From UBA8529 sp964390565 (lineage in GTDB: Bacteria; Bacteroidota; Bacteroidia; Bacteroidales; Tenuifilaceae): DNA of 64,000 nt. The notes beneath the pieces are model-generated. The model was not told the DNA's origin and made no database searches. It saw only the letters and a program-made list of their open reading frames with translations. The number at the start of each line of letters is the position of its first letter. The stretch's first letter is position 1. Position numbers and translations under genes: made by a program. Below are positions 33,093-42,538 of the stretch, in pieces. The stretch is taken from assembly GCA_964390565.1 (NCBI GenBank), contig CAYMII010000010.1, positions 25,906-89,905 on the forward strand, given 5' to 3'.

Positions 33093-35033
33093 ATGAAACT
33101 ATCGGTAGTAATAGTAAATTACAACGTTAAGTACTTTCTAGAGCAGTGCCTTATATCGGTTTATAAAGCGAGCAAAGGCATTGAAATGGAGGTATTTGTT
33201 GTTGATAATGCCTCAGCCGATGGTTCGTGCCAGATGTTAAAGCAACGGTTTCCGCAGGTTTATCTTATTGAAAATACAGTAAACGTTGGTTTCTCAGTTG
33301 CCAATAATCAAGCAATAAGAATTGCTAAAGGGCAATATGTACTCCTCTTAAATCCCGATACTTTAGTCGAGGAGGATACATTTTCAAAATGTATCAGTTT
33401 TATGGACTTGCACCCCAATGCAGGTGCATTAACTGTTAAGATGATTGATGGTAAAGGGCAATATCTACCTGAGTCGAAACGTGGTTTGCCATCGCCAATG
33501 GTTTCGTTTTATAAGATATTTGGATTTACTAAGCTTTTCCCTCGCTCAAAACGATTTGCTCGTTACTATTTAGGTCATCTCGACGAAAATCAAATCCATA
33601 AAATAGAGATTCTACCGGGTGCATTCATGCTAATTCCCAAAGCAGTTTTTGATAAAGTTGGTTTGCTCGATGAGAGTTTTTTTATGTATGGCGAAGACAT
33701 CGACCTTTCATACCGAATACTGAAGGAGAACTACGATAATTACTACTTCCCCGATACTCGAATTATTCATTATAAGGGCGAAAGCACTAAAAAGGGAAGC
33801 ATCAACTATGTTCTTGTTTTTTATAAGGCGATGGTGCTTTTTGCTCAAAAGCATTTTACTCAAAAGAATGCTCGTCTATATATGAGCGTTGTTTTTCTTG
33901 CTATCTATTTAAGGGCTTTTATATCAATTGTTAAGAGGATTGCCAACAGGTTGATGCTACCAATTTTAGATATTGCGTTGGTTCTTTTTGGCTTTTTCTT
34001 GATTGTTCCTGCTTGGGAAAAATATCGTTTTCATTCCCAAAGTTCCTATCCCGACAAACTGTTGATGATAATTATCCCTGTTTATATATTGATTTGGTTG
34101 CTGTCCAATTGGTTGTCGGGAGCATATGATAGGCCTCAGAAATTATTTGCTACGTTAAAAGGTATTTTATGGGGAACATTGGCTATTCTTACTATTTATG
34201 CTTTGCTACCTCTCGATTATCGATTTTCTCGAGCCATTATCATCTTTGGAGCAGTATGGGCTGCTATTTCAACGCAAGGGTTGAGATTATTTATTGGGGT
34301 GTTCAGTAAAAATCTTTTTCCCACTTTACAGAAGAAGAAACGCAATGCAATTGTTGGATTGCCATCTGAGGCTGATAAGGTTTTAGAGATTTTAAAATCA
34401 TCAAACATCGATTTTAACTTTTCAGGACTAATTTCTCCAACGCATGAGTTAAATTATCCTACCCAGCTGGCCACCATTGAACAGCTCGAGGAGTTTGTAA
34501 GGGTAAATAATATTAATGAGGTTATTTTTTGTGGGAGTAGCATTTCGTCGCAGGAGATAATTCGTAATATGTTGAGACTTTCCGATCATGGCATCGATTA
34601 CCGAATTGCACCTCCCGATAGCTTTGCTATTATTGGGAGTAACTCAATAAATACATTGGGCGAACTTTACACGCCTTCGATTAATGCTATTAATACTGCA
34701 ACCAATAGGCGGAATAAAAGGATATTCGATTTTGCCTCAGCCTTTATTGTAATAATTCTACTGCCAATTTTACTTTTCATACAGAAACAAAGATTATTGT
34801 TTATCTCCAATACATTTAAGGTTCTTATTGGCCGTAAAACTTGGGTAGGCTACATTCCTGAAGACAAAAACTTAGTTGAACTACCTAAGCTAAAGTATTC
34901 AGTATATTCATTAGATGTAACAAGCTCTAGACGAGCCTCAGAGGTTAATCTTATTTATGCAAAGAGTTATAGTATCTTTAATGATCTATCTATACTCTGG
35001 AAAAACCTTATAGGAAACACCTCTATAGCTTAA
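33093..35033 (+). CDS. Family 2 glycosyltransferase fused to a polyprenyl glycosylphosphotransferase-like region
   Basis: 646 residues. Residues 1-260 form a GT2 domain: SVVIVNYNVKYFLEQCLIS, VVDNASADGS, NVGFSVANNQAI and LLLNPDTL for the nucleotide site, and EDIDLSYRIL as the catalytic region. Then four to five membrane helices (near 285-400), a Rossmann-like part (NEVIFCGSSISSQEIIRNML) and a final KRIFDFASAFIVIILLP segment. The last parts follow the order of WcaJ-type sugar-phosphate transferases, but the catalytic core is mostly missing. This looks like a rhamnosyl/glycosyl transferase tethered to a degenerate undecaprenyl-transferase scaffold. The start lies 17 bases after the preceding terminator. 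Confidence 0.82.
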   Translation: MKLSVVIVNYNVKYFLEQCLISVYKASKGIEMEVFVVDNASADGSCQMLKQRFPQVYLIENTVNVGFSVANNQAIRIAKGQYVLLLNPDTLVEEDTFSKCISFMDLHPNAGALTVKMIDGKGQYLPESKRGLPSPMVSFYKIFGFTKLFPRSKRFARYYLGHLDENQIHKIEILPGAFMLIPKAVFDKVGLLDESFFMYGEDIDLSYRILKENYDNYYFPDTRIIHYKGESTKKGSINYVLVFYKAMVLFAQKHFTQKNARLYMSVVFLAIYLRAFISIVKRIANRLMLPILDIALVLFGFFLIVPAWEKYRFHSQSSYPDKLLMIIIPVYILIWLLSNWLSGAYDRPQKLFATLKGILWGTLAILTIYALLPLDYRFSRAIIIFGAVWAAISTQGLRLFIGVFSKNLFPTLQKKKRNAIVGLPSEADKVLEILKSSNIDFNFSGLISPTHELNYPTQLATIEQLEEFVRVNNINEVIFCGSSISSQEIIRNMLRLSDHGIDYRIAPPDSFAIIGSNSINTLGELYTPSINAINTATNRRNKRIFDFASAFIVIILLPILLFIQKQRLLFISNTFKVLIGRKTWVGYIPEDKNLVELPKLKYSVYSLDVTSSRRASEVNLIYAKSYSIFNDLSILWKNLIGNTSIA

Positions 35034-35118
35034 GTTTTTGCAATAAATCAATCTTTCCTTTTAACTTTTTTGATTGTTGTGTGTTTTATTGTTGAATTAT
35101 AATCGAATTTAACAATAT

Positions 35119-36411
35119 ATGAGCGCTTTTGAAGTATTACTTCCAGCTATGGGCGAAGGCATTGTTGATGCTACAATAACCCGTTGGTTGGTTTCTGAAG
35201 GTCAAAACGTTGATGTTGACCAATCGTTAGTTGAAGTTGCAACCGATAAGGTTGATTCCGAAATACCATCACCAGTTAGTGGGATAGTTGGCAAACTTTT
35301 ATTTAAAGAGGGCGATGTTCCAAAGGTTGGGCAGGTAATCCTTACAATCCAAACCGCTGAAGCGGTTAAAGAAAAAAAGGAGCAGCCAAAAACAGAAATT
35401 AAGGAATTGCCTAAAGTAGAAATTGAAATAAAGAAACCTGTTACAGAGGAAATTACAGAAGAGGATAATAACTCTTTCGCACCATTTATATCACCTCTTG
35501 TTCGAAAAATTGCAAAGGACGAAGGTATTAGTTCTGCCGATTTAAAGGGTATTACAGGTACTGGGTTAAATAGCCGAATTACTAAAGATGATATTCTAGC
35601 ATTTATTGCTAAAAGGGATAAAAATTTCCAGACTATAACTCAGCCAAAAGAAGAGATTGTATCTAGTTCGAAAACACCAACTGTTCAGAATGATGGCGTG
35701 ATGTTTGAGGTTATTAAGATGGATCGCATGCGTAGGCTTATTGCTGAGCACATGGTGATGTCGAAACAAACATCTCCTCATGTTACTTCATTCATCGAAG
35801 TTGACGTAACAAATCTTGTTACATTAAGGGAGAAGTTAAAAGACAAGTTCCTCAAAAATGAAGGCGAGAAGCTTACAATAACCCCATTCTTCATCGAAGC
35901 GGCAATTCAAGGGTTAAAGCAATATCGAATTGTCAATTCATCAGTTGAAGGTGAAAATATCATTGTAAAAAAGAATATCAATTTTGGAATTGCAACCACG
36001 CTTCCAAATGGTAACCTTATTGTTCCTGTCATCAAAAATGCTGAAAGACTTAATCTTACAGGCATAACTAAATCGCTCAACGATTTAGCAAAACGGGCTC
36101 GTGAAAACCAGCTAAAACCAGAGGAGATACAAGGTGGTACATTTACAATCACCAACCTTGGCATGTTCGAAACGTTAACTGGAACACCAATAATCAATCA
36201 GCCACAAGTTGCAATCCTTGCTGTTGGTGCAATTGTTAAACGTCCTGTGGTTATTGAAACTCCAAGCGGTGATACAATTGGAATTCGCCAAATGGCAATG
36301 CTTTCACTATCATACGACCATCGAGTTGTGGATGGTGCTTTAGCGGGACAATACTTAAAGTTTGTTAGAGACTATATTCAAAAATTAAATCCTGAAACTT
36401 CGATTTTCTAG
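35119..36411 (+). CDS. Dihydrolipoamide acyltransferase E2 component
   Basis: 430 residues. The lipoyl domain (residues 1-80) has its lysine in EVATDKVDSEIPSP near residue 43. A hinge rich in Lys/Glu/Pro is followed by the E3-binding domain (FISPLVRKIAKDEGI; GLNSRITKDDIL) and the catalytic domain ending in LSYDHRVVDGALAGQY with the active-site His. It would accept an acyl group from an E1 and pass it to CoA. It is the likely partner of the fused alpha/beta E1 at 4746; the E3 is not in the window. Confidence 0.92.
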   Translation: MSAFEVLLPAMGEGIVDATITRWLVSEGQNVDVDQSLVEVATDKVDSEIPSPVSGIVGKLLFKEGDVPKVGQVILTIQTAEAVKEKKEQPKTEIKELPKVEIEIKKPVTEEITEEDNNSFAPFISPLVRKIAKDEGISSADLKGITGTGLNSRITKDDILAFIAKRDKNFQTITQPKEEIVSSSKTPTVQNDGVMFEVIKMDRMRRLIAEHMVMSKQTSPHVTSFIEVDVTNLVTLREKLKDKFLKNEGEKLTITPFFIEAAIQGLKQYRIVNSSVEGENIIVKKNINFGIATTLPNGNLIVPVIKNAERLNLTGITKSLNDLAKRARENQLKPEEIQGGTFTITNLGMFETLTGTPIINQPQVAILAVGAIVKRPVVIETPSGDTIGIRQMAMLSLSYDHRVVDGALAGQYLKFVRDYIQKLNPETSIF

Positions 36412-36444
36412 AAAGTCAAATAATAAAAAACTTTTGTCATCACC

Positions 36445-36505
36445 AATATTAGCCTATCTACCTTTAGTTAATTAAAATTGAAGGATTTTTTAGGCTAATA
36501 TTTTT
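36445..36505 (+). terminator. Probable long-loop terminator after the E2 gene
   Basis: AATATTAGCCTA (36445-36456) pairs perfectly with TAGGCTAATATT (36491-36502) across a 34-base loop, followed by a T run. Confidence 0.6.
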
Positions 36506-36619
36506 GTTACACGGTAATATTCACTATTTTGGCATGAAAATCATATTATAGGGATTTTTTGGTGCTTTGTGTAATGTTTGAAAACGCCATCGCACATAAG
36601 GATTGAAAATCTCAACTCG

Positions 36620-37900
36620 ATGAGGAATAGGGGGTTATTAATTTTTTTAGGTATTTTTCTATCCTTAAATGTATTAGGTCAAAAGGACTCTTACTTTAAA
36701 AGAGTTTTTGTTGATGCTGAATACTATTTGCTTTACGAGGAATATCGTGATGCGCTACCTCTTTACCTCGAAATTAAAAGAGCTTTTCCCAATAATGCTA
36801 ATATCGATTTTAGAATTGGACAATGCTATTTGAATATTCCCAACGAAAAAAATAAGTCTATTCTTTATTTCCAAAAAGCAATTGTAAAGGTCTCTGACAA
36901 ATATAAGGAGGGTTACTTTACTGAAATATATGCTCCAAAAGAGGCCTATTTACTTTATGGTAGAGCTCTTCGTATAAACGGTGAGTTTGACAAAGCTTTC
37001 CAAGCATTTGACTCTTACAAAAAACGGCTAAATCCTGATGATAAAGGAGAGAATTTCATGGTTGACATTGAACTTCAGTCTATTGAGGTAGCACGAGGGA
37101 TGTTGAAAAATCCTAAGAATGTTATTTTTAAATCGTTGGGTCGAAATGTGAACTCAAACTTTCCTGAAATCAATCCTGTTTCGAATTCATCAGGGACCAT
37201 GCTGATTTATACCTCGCTTCAGCGTTTCTATAACGCAATTCTTTTTAGCGAATTTAAGGATAGCTCATGGACTATTCCGACAAATCTTAATCCTCAGCTA
37301 TTTGCCGATGGGCCAATTAGTACGGTAGGTATTTCAGAGAATGGTGAATCCATAGTTTTATCGCGAAACGATAATGATGATTACAACCTTTACATCAGCA
37401 AGTTTGATAAGGATAAAAAGGTTTGGGCGTTACTCGAGAAGTTACCAAAGGAGATTAATGGTCGAAGTTGGGAGACGTTTGGCTCATTGTCTAGGGGTGG
37501 TGACACGCTTTATTTTAGCAGCAATAGGGAAGCCGGATTTGGTGGATTTGATTTATACTATTCTGTTAAAACAGCTGTTGGGGTTTGGTCAAACCCAGTA
37601 AATCTTGGTGCTGAAATAAATACGCCTCTGGATGAGACTTCGCCATTTATTACAAGCGAGGGGAAAAAGCTTTTCTTTTGTTCAAGAGGTCATTCTACAA
37701 TGGGGGGCTACGATATTTTTGTATCTACTCGTAATAGTTCAAGATGGAATGTTCCTCAAAACTTGGGTTATCCGTTAAACACAACTGACGATGATATTTT
37801 CTTTTTCCCTATAGGCGATGGGAAAAAAGGATTCATTTCAAGATCTACTCCCGAAAGCCAAGGCGATACCGATATTTATCTTGTAAATATTGATATGTAA
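36620..37900 (+). CDS. TPR-PD40 beta-propeller protein, copy 1
   Basis: 426 residues from the ATG at 36620, giving a clean signal peptide (GLLIFLGIFLSLNVLGQ). A TTG start 42 bases upstream would bury it. The N-terminal half has TPR-like helices (EYRDALPLYLEIKRAFPNN, LLYGRALRINGEFDKAFQAF). The C-terminal half has PD40 propeller repeats (TLYFSSNREAGFGGFDLYYS; KLFFCSRGHSTMGGYDIFV). It has no OmpA domain, unlike the related T9SS component PorE. It probably works at the outer membrane. A larger paralogue follows. Confidence 0.83.
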   Translation: MRNRGLLIFLGIFLSLNVLGQKDSYFKRVFVDAEYYLLYEEYRDALPLYLEIKRAFPNNANIDFRIGQCYLNIPNEKNKSILYFQKAIVKVSDKYKEGYFTEIYAPKEAYLLYGRALRINGEFDKAFQAFDSYKKRLNPDDKGENFMVDIELQSIEVARGMLKNPKNVIFKSLGRNVNSNFPEINPVSNSSGTMLIYTSLQRFYNAILFSEFKDSSWTIPTNLNPQLFADGPISTVGISENGESIVLSRNDNDDYNLYISKFDKDKKVWALLEKLPKEINGRSWETFGSLSRGGDTLYFSSNREAGFGGFDLYYSVKTAVGVWSNPVNLGAEINTPLDETSPFITSEGKKLFFCSRGHSTMGGYDIFVSTRNSSRWNVPQNLGYPLNTTDDDIFFFPIGDGKKGFISRSTPESQGDTDIYLVNIDM

Positions 37901-37978
37901 CTGATAATGTTAATGATAATAGCGTATTTTTGTGTTTTGTTTTTGTAACTCATCAACTATATTAGTCTTTATACATAA

Positions 37979-38004
37979 AAAATTCTGATTGTATTCAGAA
38001 TTTT
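37979..38004. terminator. Hairpin between the two TPR-PD40 genes
   Basis: AAAATTCTGA and TCAGAATTTT form a 10-bp stem with a six-base loop. The T run is only four, so it may be a weak terminator. Confidence 0.5.
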
Positions 38005-38042
38005 AATAATTTTGATATTTCGCATATGCTCGAAATGTAAAC

Positions 38043-40421
38043 ATGAAACTGTTAAAGTTAAACACTCTAATATTTCTCCTTACGGCATCAATAACCCTTC
38101 AGGCTCAGCTGAATCAGAAGGAAATTGATGAATTATATAAGGATGCAAATTCATACTATTACTTCGAAGACTACGAAGAAGCCGTTGCTTTATTCCTTCA
38201 GGTATACAATAGATACCCAAATAACTATAACCTTTGTTTTAAAATAGGTGTTTGCTACTTAAACATTCCTGGCTATAAACATCAAGCAATACCATATCTC
38301 GAAAAAGCAGCATCCAATACTAAAAGGAGCTATAATGAGCAGTCAATACAGGAAACAAAAGCACCTTACGATGCAGTATTTTACCTTGGGAATGCATATT
38401 TTATTACCAACCAACTCGATAAAGCGCGAAAAGAATACAAACGATTTAAGGAGTTAATTAAGGATGAGAAAAATTGGAATCTAGCCTATTTCGACCATCA
38501 GGTCTCTACCATTAAGAACTCAGAGGTTTTACAATCTTTGCCAGTTAACTATTTTAGGAATAATTTAGGTGATCAATTCAACAGCCGTTTTGCAAACTAT
38601 AACCCAGCTATTTCTGGAGACGAAAAGACAATAGCTTTCACTACAAAGCAAAGATTTTATCAGGCTGTTTATGTTGCTCGTAAGAACGGCGATAACTGGA
38701 GTACTCCAGTAAATATTACTCTCGATTTACAGGTTGATGGTAATTGCTCGACTCTTTCCCTTTCCTACGATGGAAATGAGCTATACCTCTTTAAGGATGA
38801 TAGTCAGGATGGGAATATTTATGTGACTCATTTTGTTGATGGGGTTTGGTTGCCTATGAAAAAACTTAATGAGACGATTAATACAAAGTATTACGAAACT
38901 CATGCAAGTGTATCGAAGGATGGCAATAAACTTTATTTTACCAGTAACCGTAAAGAAGGTTTTGGCGATCATGATATTTACGTATCAACAAGGGTTGGTG
39001 GCGATATTTGGGGTCCAGCAGAAAACTTAGGTAGTGTAATTAACTCATCGATGAACGACAATACCCCCTTTATCACTGTTGATGAAACCACTCTTTTCTT
39101 CAGCTCTGAAGGGCATAATAATATGGGGGGATATGATATTTTCTATTCTTTGAAAAAGACTGATGGAACTTGGAGCACTCCAGTAAATATTGGTTACCCA
39201 ATTAACACTCCTGATGACGATCTATTCTTCACCCCAATTGCAGATGGATCACGTGGGTTAATGGCTATTTTCGATAAGGATGGATTTGGCGAACAGGATA
39301 TTTATCAGTTTGACATATTCTTGCCAAAATATCAGAAATCGATCGTTACTTCACTTGAACTGGCAAAGATTAATCCTGACAGCAAAATAAATTACATTGT
39401 AATTGATACTGTAAATAAATCAGGGCTAGCGTTAATCGATTTTGCAAAATCGGGAATTGCAGCGTTAAATGACCCCAAAAAGAATGTGAAACTTTTCTTT
39501 AATGGCAAAGAATACGAGCTGCGCGATCAGGTTGAAAAGAGAACACTTATTGCATCTCAGTTAAAAGATAATTCTATTAACGTTGATAAAATACCTATTA
39601 CAACTATTACATCTCCAACCCTTATCACCGACGGCAATATTACAGAGGAGAAGGATTTTTCTACCGTTAAGAATAGGGTGAACGAACTTAAGGTTACAGG
39701 CATTGATTCGACTCGTGTGTTGAAGGATAAATCAATTATTGATGAGAACACTAAAGATTCAAAGTATGCGCAATTTTCGGATGCGACCATTCTTGGCGAA
39801 GCAAACTATTTAGCGGAAATACTGTCCATTTTGTCATCAAACCAATCAAAGGAAAATGTTGTAAATGCACTTAATAGTAATTGGCATTTCCCAGCGTCGC
39901 TGCTTAAACTCAAAATTAGCCAGTTTGCTATGGCGGTTGATTCTGTTGGAGATTCTGAGGAGATGCTTGGGACATTTACCCGGTTTCTTGATTTAATTTG
40001 CGCTTCGGATTTCATATCGCTTAAAAATCAATCACGAACAATTTCTGGAAGCAATAGCAATGAAAATTTTGTATACTTATTAAAACAGCTAATCGATAGG
40101 GCTTCGCCTGAACTTGCTAGCTTTATTGAAAGGGTTTACCAAAAATACCCTACCGTTAATACTTTTGCAAAGCTTTGGGAGTTGATGCGAAAGGAAGATC
40201 CTGAACTTTTCAGCAAACTTTTACCTGAAATTGTTAAGCTCCTTGCCGAAATTAGCGTTGAAACCTACATGGGGTTGCCAGAAGATCAGAAGTATAAACT
40301 TTATGAAAAAGCCATGGCTACTTCAGAGGCTAACAATAGCTGGTGGTTCTGGATTATCATTTTTGGATATCTGACAATCAGCACATTGGGTTACTTCTAT
40401 CTTAAAAGGAGAAATGAGTAA
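38043..40421 (+). CDS. TPR-PD40 beta-propeller protein, copy 2, with C-terminal extension and membrane anchor
   Basis: 792 residues. A signal peptide (LIFLLTASITLQAQ) is followed by TPR-like helices and PD40 repeats (KLYFTSNRKEGFGDHDIYVS; TLFFSSEGHNNMGGYDIFYS) homologous to copy 1. A ~350-residue extension that is not recognised comes next. The chain ends in one hydrophobic helix (WWFWIIIFGYLTISTLGYFY) and a short basic tail (LKRRNE). The pair probably arose by tandem duplication, copy 2 gaining the extension and anchor. An envelope role is likely. Confidence 0.8.
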   Translation: MKLLKLNTLIFLLTASITLQAQLNQKEIDELYKDANSYYYFEDYEEAVALFLQVYNRYPNNYNLCFKIGVCYLNIPGYKHQAIPYLEKAASNTKRSYNEQSIQETKAPYDAVFYLGNAYFITNQLDKARKEYKRFKELIKDEKNWNLAYFDHQVSTIKNSEVLQSLPVNYFRNNLGDQFNSRFANYNPAISGDEKTIAFTTKQRFYQAVYVARKNGDNWSTPVNITLDLQVDGNCSTLSLSYDGNELYLFKDDSQDGNIYVTHFVDGVWLPMKKLNETINTKYYETHASVSKDGNKLYFTSNRKEGFGDHDIYVSTRVGGDIWGPAENLGSVINSSMNDNTPFITVDETTLFFSSEGHNNMGGYDIFYSLKKTDGTWSTPVNIGYPINTPDDDLFFTPIADGSRGLMAIFDKDGFGEQDIYQFDIFLPKYQKSIVTSLELAKINPDSKINYIVIDTVNKSGLALIDFAKSGIAALNDPKKNVKLFFNGKEYELRDQVEKRTLIASQLKDNSINVDKIPITTITSPTLITDGNITEEKDFSTVKNRVNELKVTGIDSTRVLKDKSIIDENTKDSKYAQFSDATILGEANYLAEILSILSSNQSKENVVNALNSNWHFPASLLKLKISQFAMAVDSVGDSEEMLGTFTRFLDLICASDFISLKNQSRTISGSNSNENFVYLLKQLIDRASPELASFIERVYQKYPTVNTFAKLWELMRKEDPELFSKLLPEIVKLLAEISVETYMGLPEDQKYKLYEKAMATSEANNSWWFWIIIFGYLTISTLGYFYLKRRNE

Positions 40422-40434
40422 TCACCTATAGTAT

Positions 40435-40457
40435 CACCTCCTTTGGGAGGTTTTTTT
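40435..40457 (+). terminator. Intrinsic terminator after TPR-PD40 copy 2
   Basis: ACCTCC and GGAGGT form a short GC stem with a TTTG loop, followed by seven Ts, 14 bases after the stop. Confidence 0.85.
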
Positions 40458-40483
40458 ATTTTGAGTTTTATAATGATAATAAA

Positions 40484-41047
40484 ATGAATTCACCCCTAGA
40501 GAATAGCGTAGTCCGTTTAAGAGCTCCTGAGCATTCAGATATTGATATTCTTTATGTTTGGGAGAATAATATGGAAATTTGGAAAGTGAGTAATACCATT
40601 ACGCCATTCTCAAGGTTTGTACTTAAAAAATATATCGAAACTGCTCATCTTGATATTTGGGATACAAAGCAACTTCGATTAATCATCGAAGCTAAAGATC
40701 AAAATTCATTAATGTACACTCCTGTTGGGTTAATTGACCTTTTTGATTTTGATCCATACCATTTAAGGGCTGGCATTGGAATACTAATAGCAAACTCTGA
40801 GAATAGGCAAAAGGGATATGCCACAGAAGCATTAAAGCTAATGATTCGCTATTCATTTGAAGTACTTCAATTACATCAACTTTACTGTAATATCTCTATT
40901 GATAATACAATTAGCCTTAAACTTTTTCAAAGCGTTGGTTTTGAAAGAATAGGTATAAAAAAGGAATGGATAAAAACCATCAATGGGTGGCAAGATGAGT
41001 TAATGCTTCAGGTAATTAACCCAAATTCAAAATTACAACGAAACTGA
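40484..41047 (+). CDS. GNAT family N-acetyltransferase
   Basis: 187 residues. VRLRAPEHSDIDILYVWEN is the usual GNAT start, and ENRQKGYATEALKLMIRY contains the CoA-binding (Q/R)xxGxA-type motif. HQLYCNISIDNTISLKLFQS and VGFERIG complete the RimJ/SpeG-like fold. The acceptor (a protein, aminosugar or polyamine) cannot be told. It is bounded by a terminator upstream and a convergent gene downstream. Confidence 0.85.
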   Translation: MNSPLENSVVRLRAPEHSDIDILYVWENNMEIWKVSNTITPFSRFVLKKYIETAHLDIWDTKQLRLIIEAKDQNSLMYTPVGLIDLFDFDPYHLRAGIGILIANSENRQKGYATEALKLMIRYSFEVLQLHQLYCNISIDNTISLKLFQSVGFERIGIKKEWIKTINGWQDELMLQVINPNSKLQRN

Positions 41048-41056
41048 TGAAGAGGA

Positions 41057-41785
41057 CTATTTATTAGTACACTCCGACATTATCATTTTGCAAGCATTGA
41101 TATTGCCCAGTTTACACGATTTATGAAAATCAGCACAGGACTTAACTTTGTCTAAAGTTTTAAGATAAGCCATTCCACGGTTGTAGTAACTTGCTGCGTT
41201 ATTTGGATCAAGATCAATGGCATTATTGTAATCGTCAATGGCATCAGTGTAAAAGGTTAACTTATAGTTTGCATAACCCTTATAATTATAAATACTTGGG
41301 TTGCGTGGCGATAGTTCAAGCGCTTTTTTATAGCTTTCTAAAGCCAAATCAAAAATCTCCTGCTTAAGTTGTGTTGCCCCTAGGTTAAGGTAAATTTGTA
41401 CTTTTTGAGAGTTGGATGTACTAAAAGAAAGCGCTTGGTTGAAGTCGTCGATTGCTTTATCAAACTGCGATTTCTTATTGTATAGTATGCCCCGTCGAAA
41501 AATGAATTCGGGGTTATTAGGATAAGCATTTATTGCTAATTCAATGTTCTTTTGTGCTTCCTTAAGATCATCTGTAAGGAGGAAGGCTTTAATTATACCT
41601 GTAAGAGCTGCAGTATCGGATGGTTGCTCTTTGAGGGCTTTACTGAAATCACTAACTGCATCTTTATAATTACGGTTTTTTAGATTTTGATTCCCCGAAT
41701 CAATATAACCCTGAAAAGTTGACTGAGCCATTAAGGCTAAACTTAGCGCTAAGGTCATTGTGATACTTAAAAATACTTTTTTCAT
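41057..41785 (-). CDS. Exported TPR protein
   Basis: 242 residues: a signal peptide (MKKVFLSITMTLALSLALMA), then about six tetratricopeptide repeats (KNRNYKDAVSDFSKALKEQP; KSQFDKAIDDFNQALSFSTS; FDLALESYKKALELSPRNP; YTDAIDDYNNAIDLDPNN). A C-terminal Cys-rich segment (CADFHKSCKLGNINACKMIM) resembles a Sel1-like end. A periplasmic scaffolding role is inferred. RecR lies 24 bases upstream on the same strand. Confidence 0.83.
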   Translation of the reverse strand: MKKVFLSITMTLALSLALMAQSTFQGYIDSGNQNLKNRNYKDAVSDFSKALKEQPSDTAALTGIIKAFLLTDDLKEAQKNIELAINAYPNNPEFIFRRGILYNKKSQFDKAIDDFNQALSFSTSNSQKVQIYLNLGATQLKQEIFDLALESYKKALELSPRNPSIYNYKGYANYKLTFYTDAIDDYNNAIDLDPNNAASYYNRGMAYLKTLDKVKSCADFHKSCKLGNINACKMIMSECTNK

Positions 41786-41809
41786 TTTTCGATGCAGTTG
41801 TATGTTACG

Positions 41810-42436
41810 CTAATCAGCAATTGTTGCCTCAAATTTTACTCTATTTATTATAGCTCTACCTAGAGTTACCTCATCGGTATATTCAAGCTCATCGCCAAAG
41901 GCTACACCTCTAGCAATTGCAGAGATTGATACGGGAAACTGTTTCAACTTCTTGTAAATAAAGAAGTTTGTTGTATCGCCCTCCATTGTGGCGCTTAGCG
42001 CCATGATTATCTCTCTTACGTTGCCCGCTGATATTTTGTTTACCAGCTGATCTATTTTCAAGTCTGCTGGTCCAATCCCATCCATCGGGCTTATTACACC
42101 ACCTAGTACAAAATATAGGCCATTGTACTGATGGGTATTCTCAATCGACATTACATCCTTAATGTTCTCCACCACACATATCAAAGCGCTATCACGACGT
42201 GGGTTTGAGCATATAGTACAAACATCCGTATCGGATATATTGTTGCAAATGCTGCAATGTTTTACATCATGCCTAAGTTTTGTAATGGTTTCGGAAAACC
42301 TATCAACATCTCCCTCGCTCTGCCTTAATAGATGTAATACTAACCTCAGTGCTGTTTTTCTTCCTATACCCGGAAGCTTTGCAAACTCCTCAACTGCATT
42401 CTCCAGCAGCTTCGATGGGTAAACTTGGGTGTGCAT
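41810..42436 (-). CDS. recR: Recombination protein RecR
   Basis: 208 residues from the ATG at 42436, with a TTG two codons earlier as an alternative. The HhH region FAKLPGIGRKTALRLVLHLL, the zinc finger with CSICNNISDTDVCTIC, and the Toprim domain (ICVVENIKDVMSIENTHQYN and LGGVISPMDGIGPADL) are all present. RecR helps load RecA at single-strand gaps. The length is normal. Confidence 0.93.
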   Translation of the reverse strand: MHTQVYPSKLLENAVEEFAKLPGIGRKTALRLVLHLLRQSEGDVDRFSETITKLRHDVKHCSICNNISDTDVCTICSNPRRDSALICVVENIKDVMSIENTHQYNGLYFVLGGVISPMDGIGPADLKIDQLVNKISAGNVREIIMALSATMEGDTTNFFIYKKLKQFPVSISAIARGVAFGDELEYTDEVTLGRAIINRVKFEATIAD

Positions 42437-42538
42437 TATCAAAAATCCTTTTTCACAAATCTACAAAATATCAGTCAAAGGGATTTGGGTTGATGTTTAT
42501 TTTTTCTACAATTGTATTCGAAATAAAAAACACTCAGA

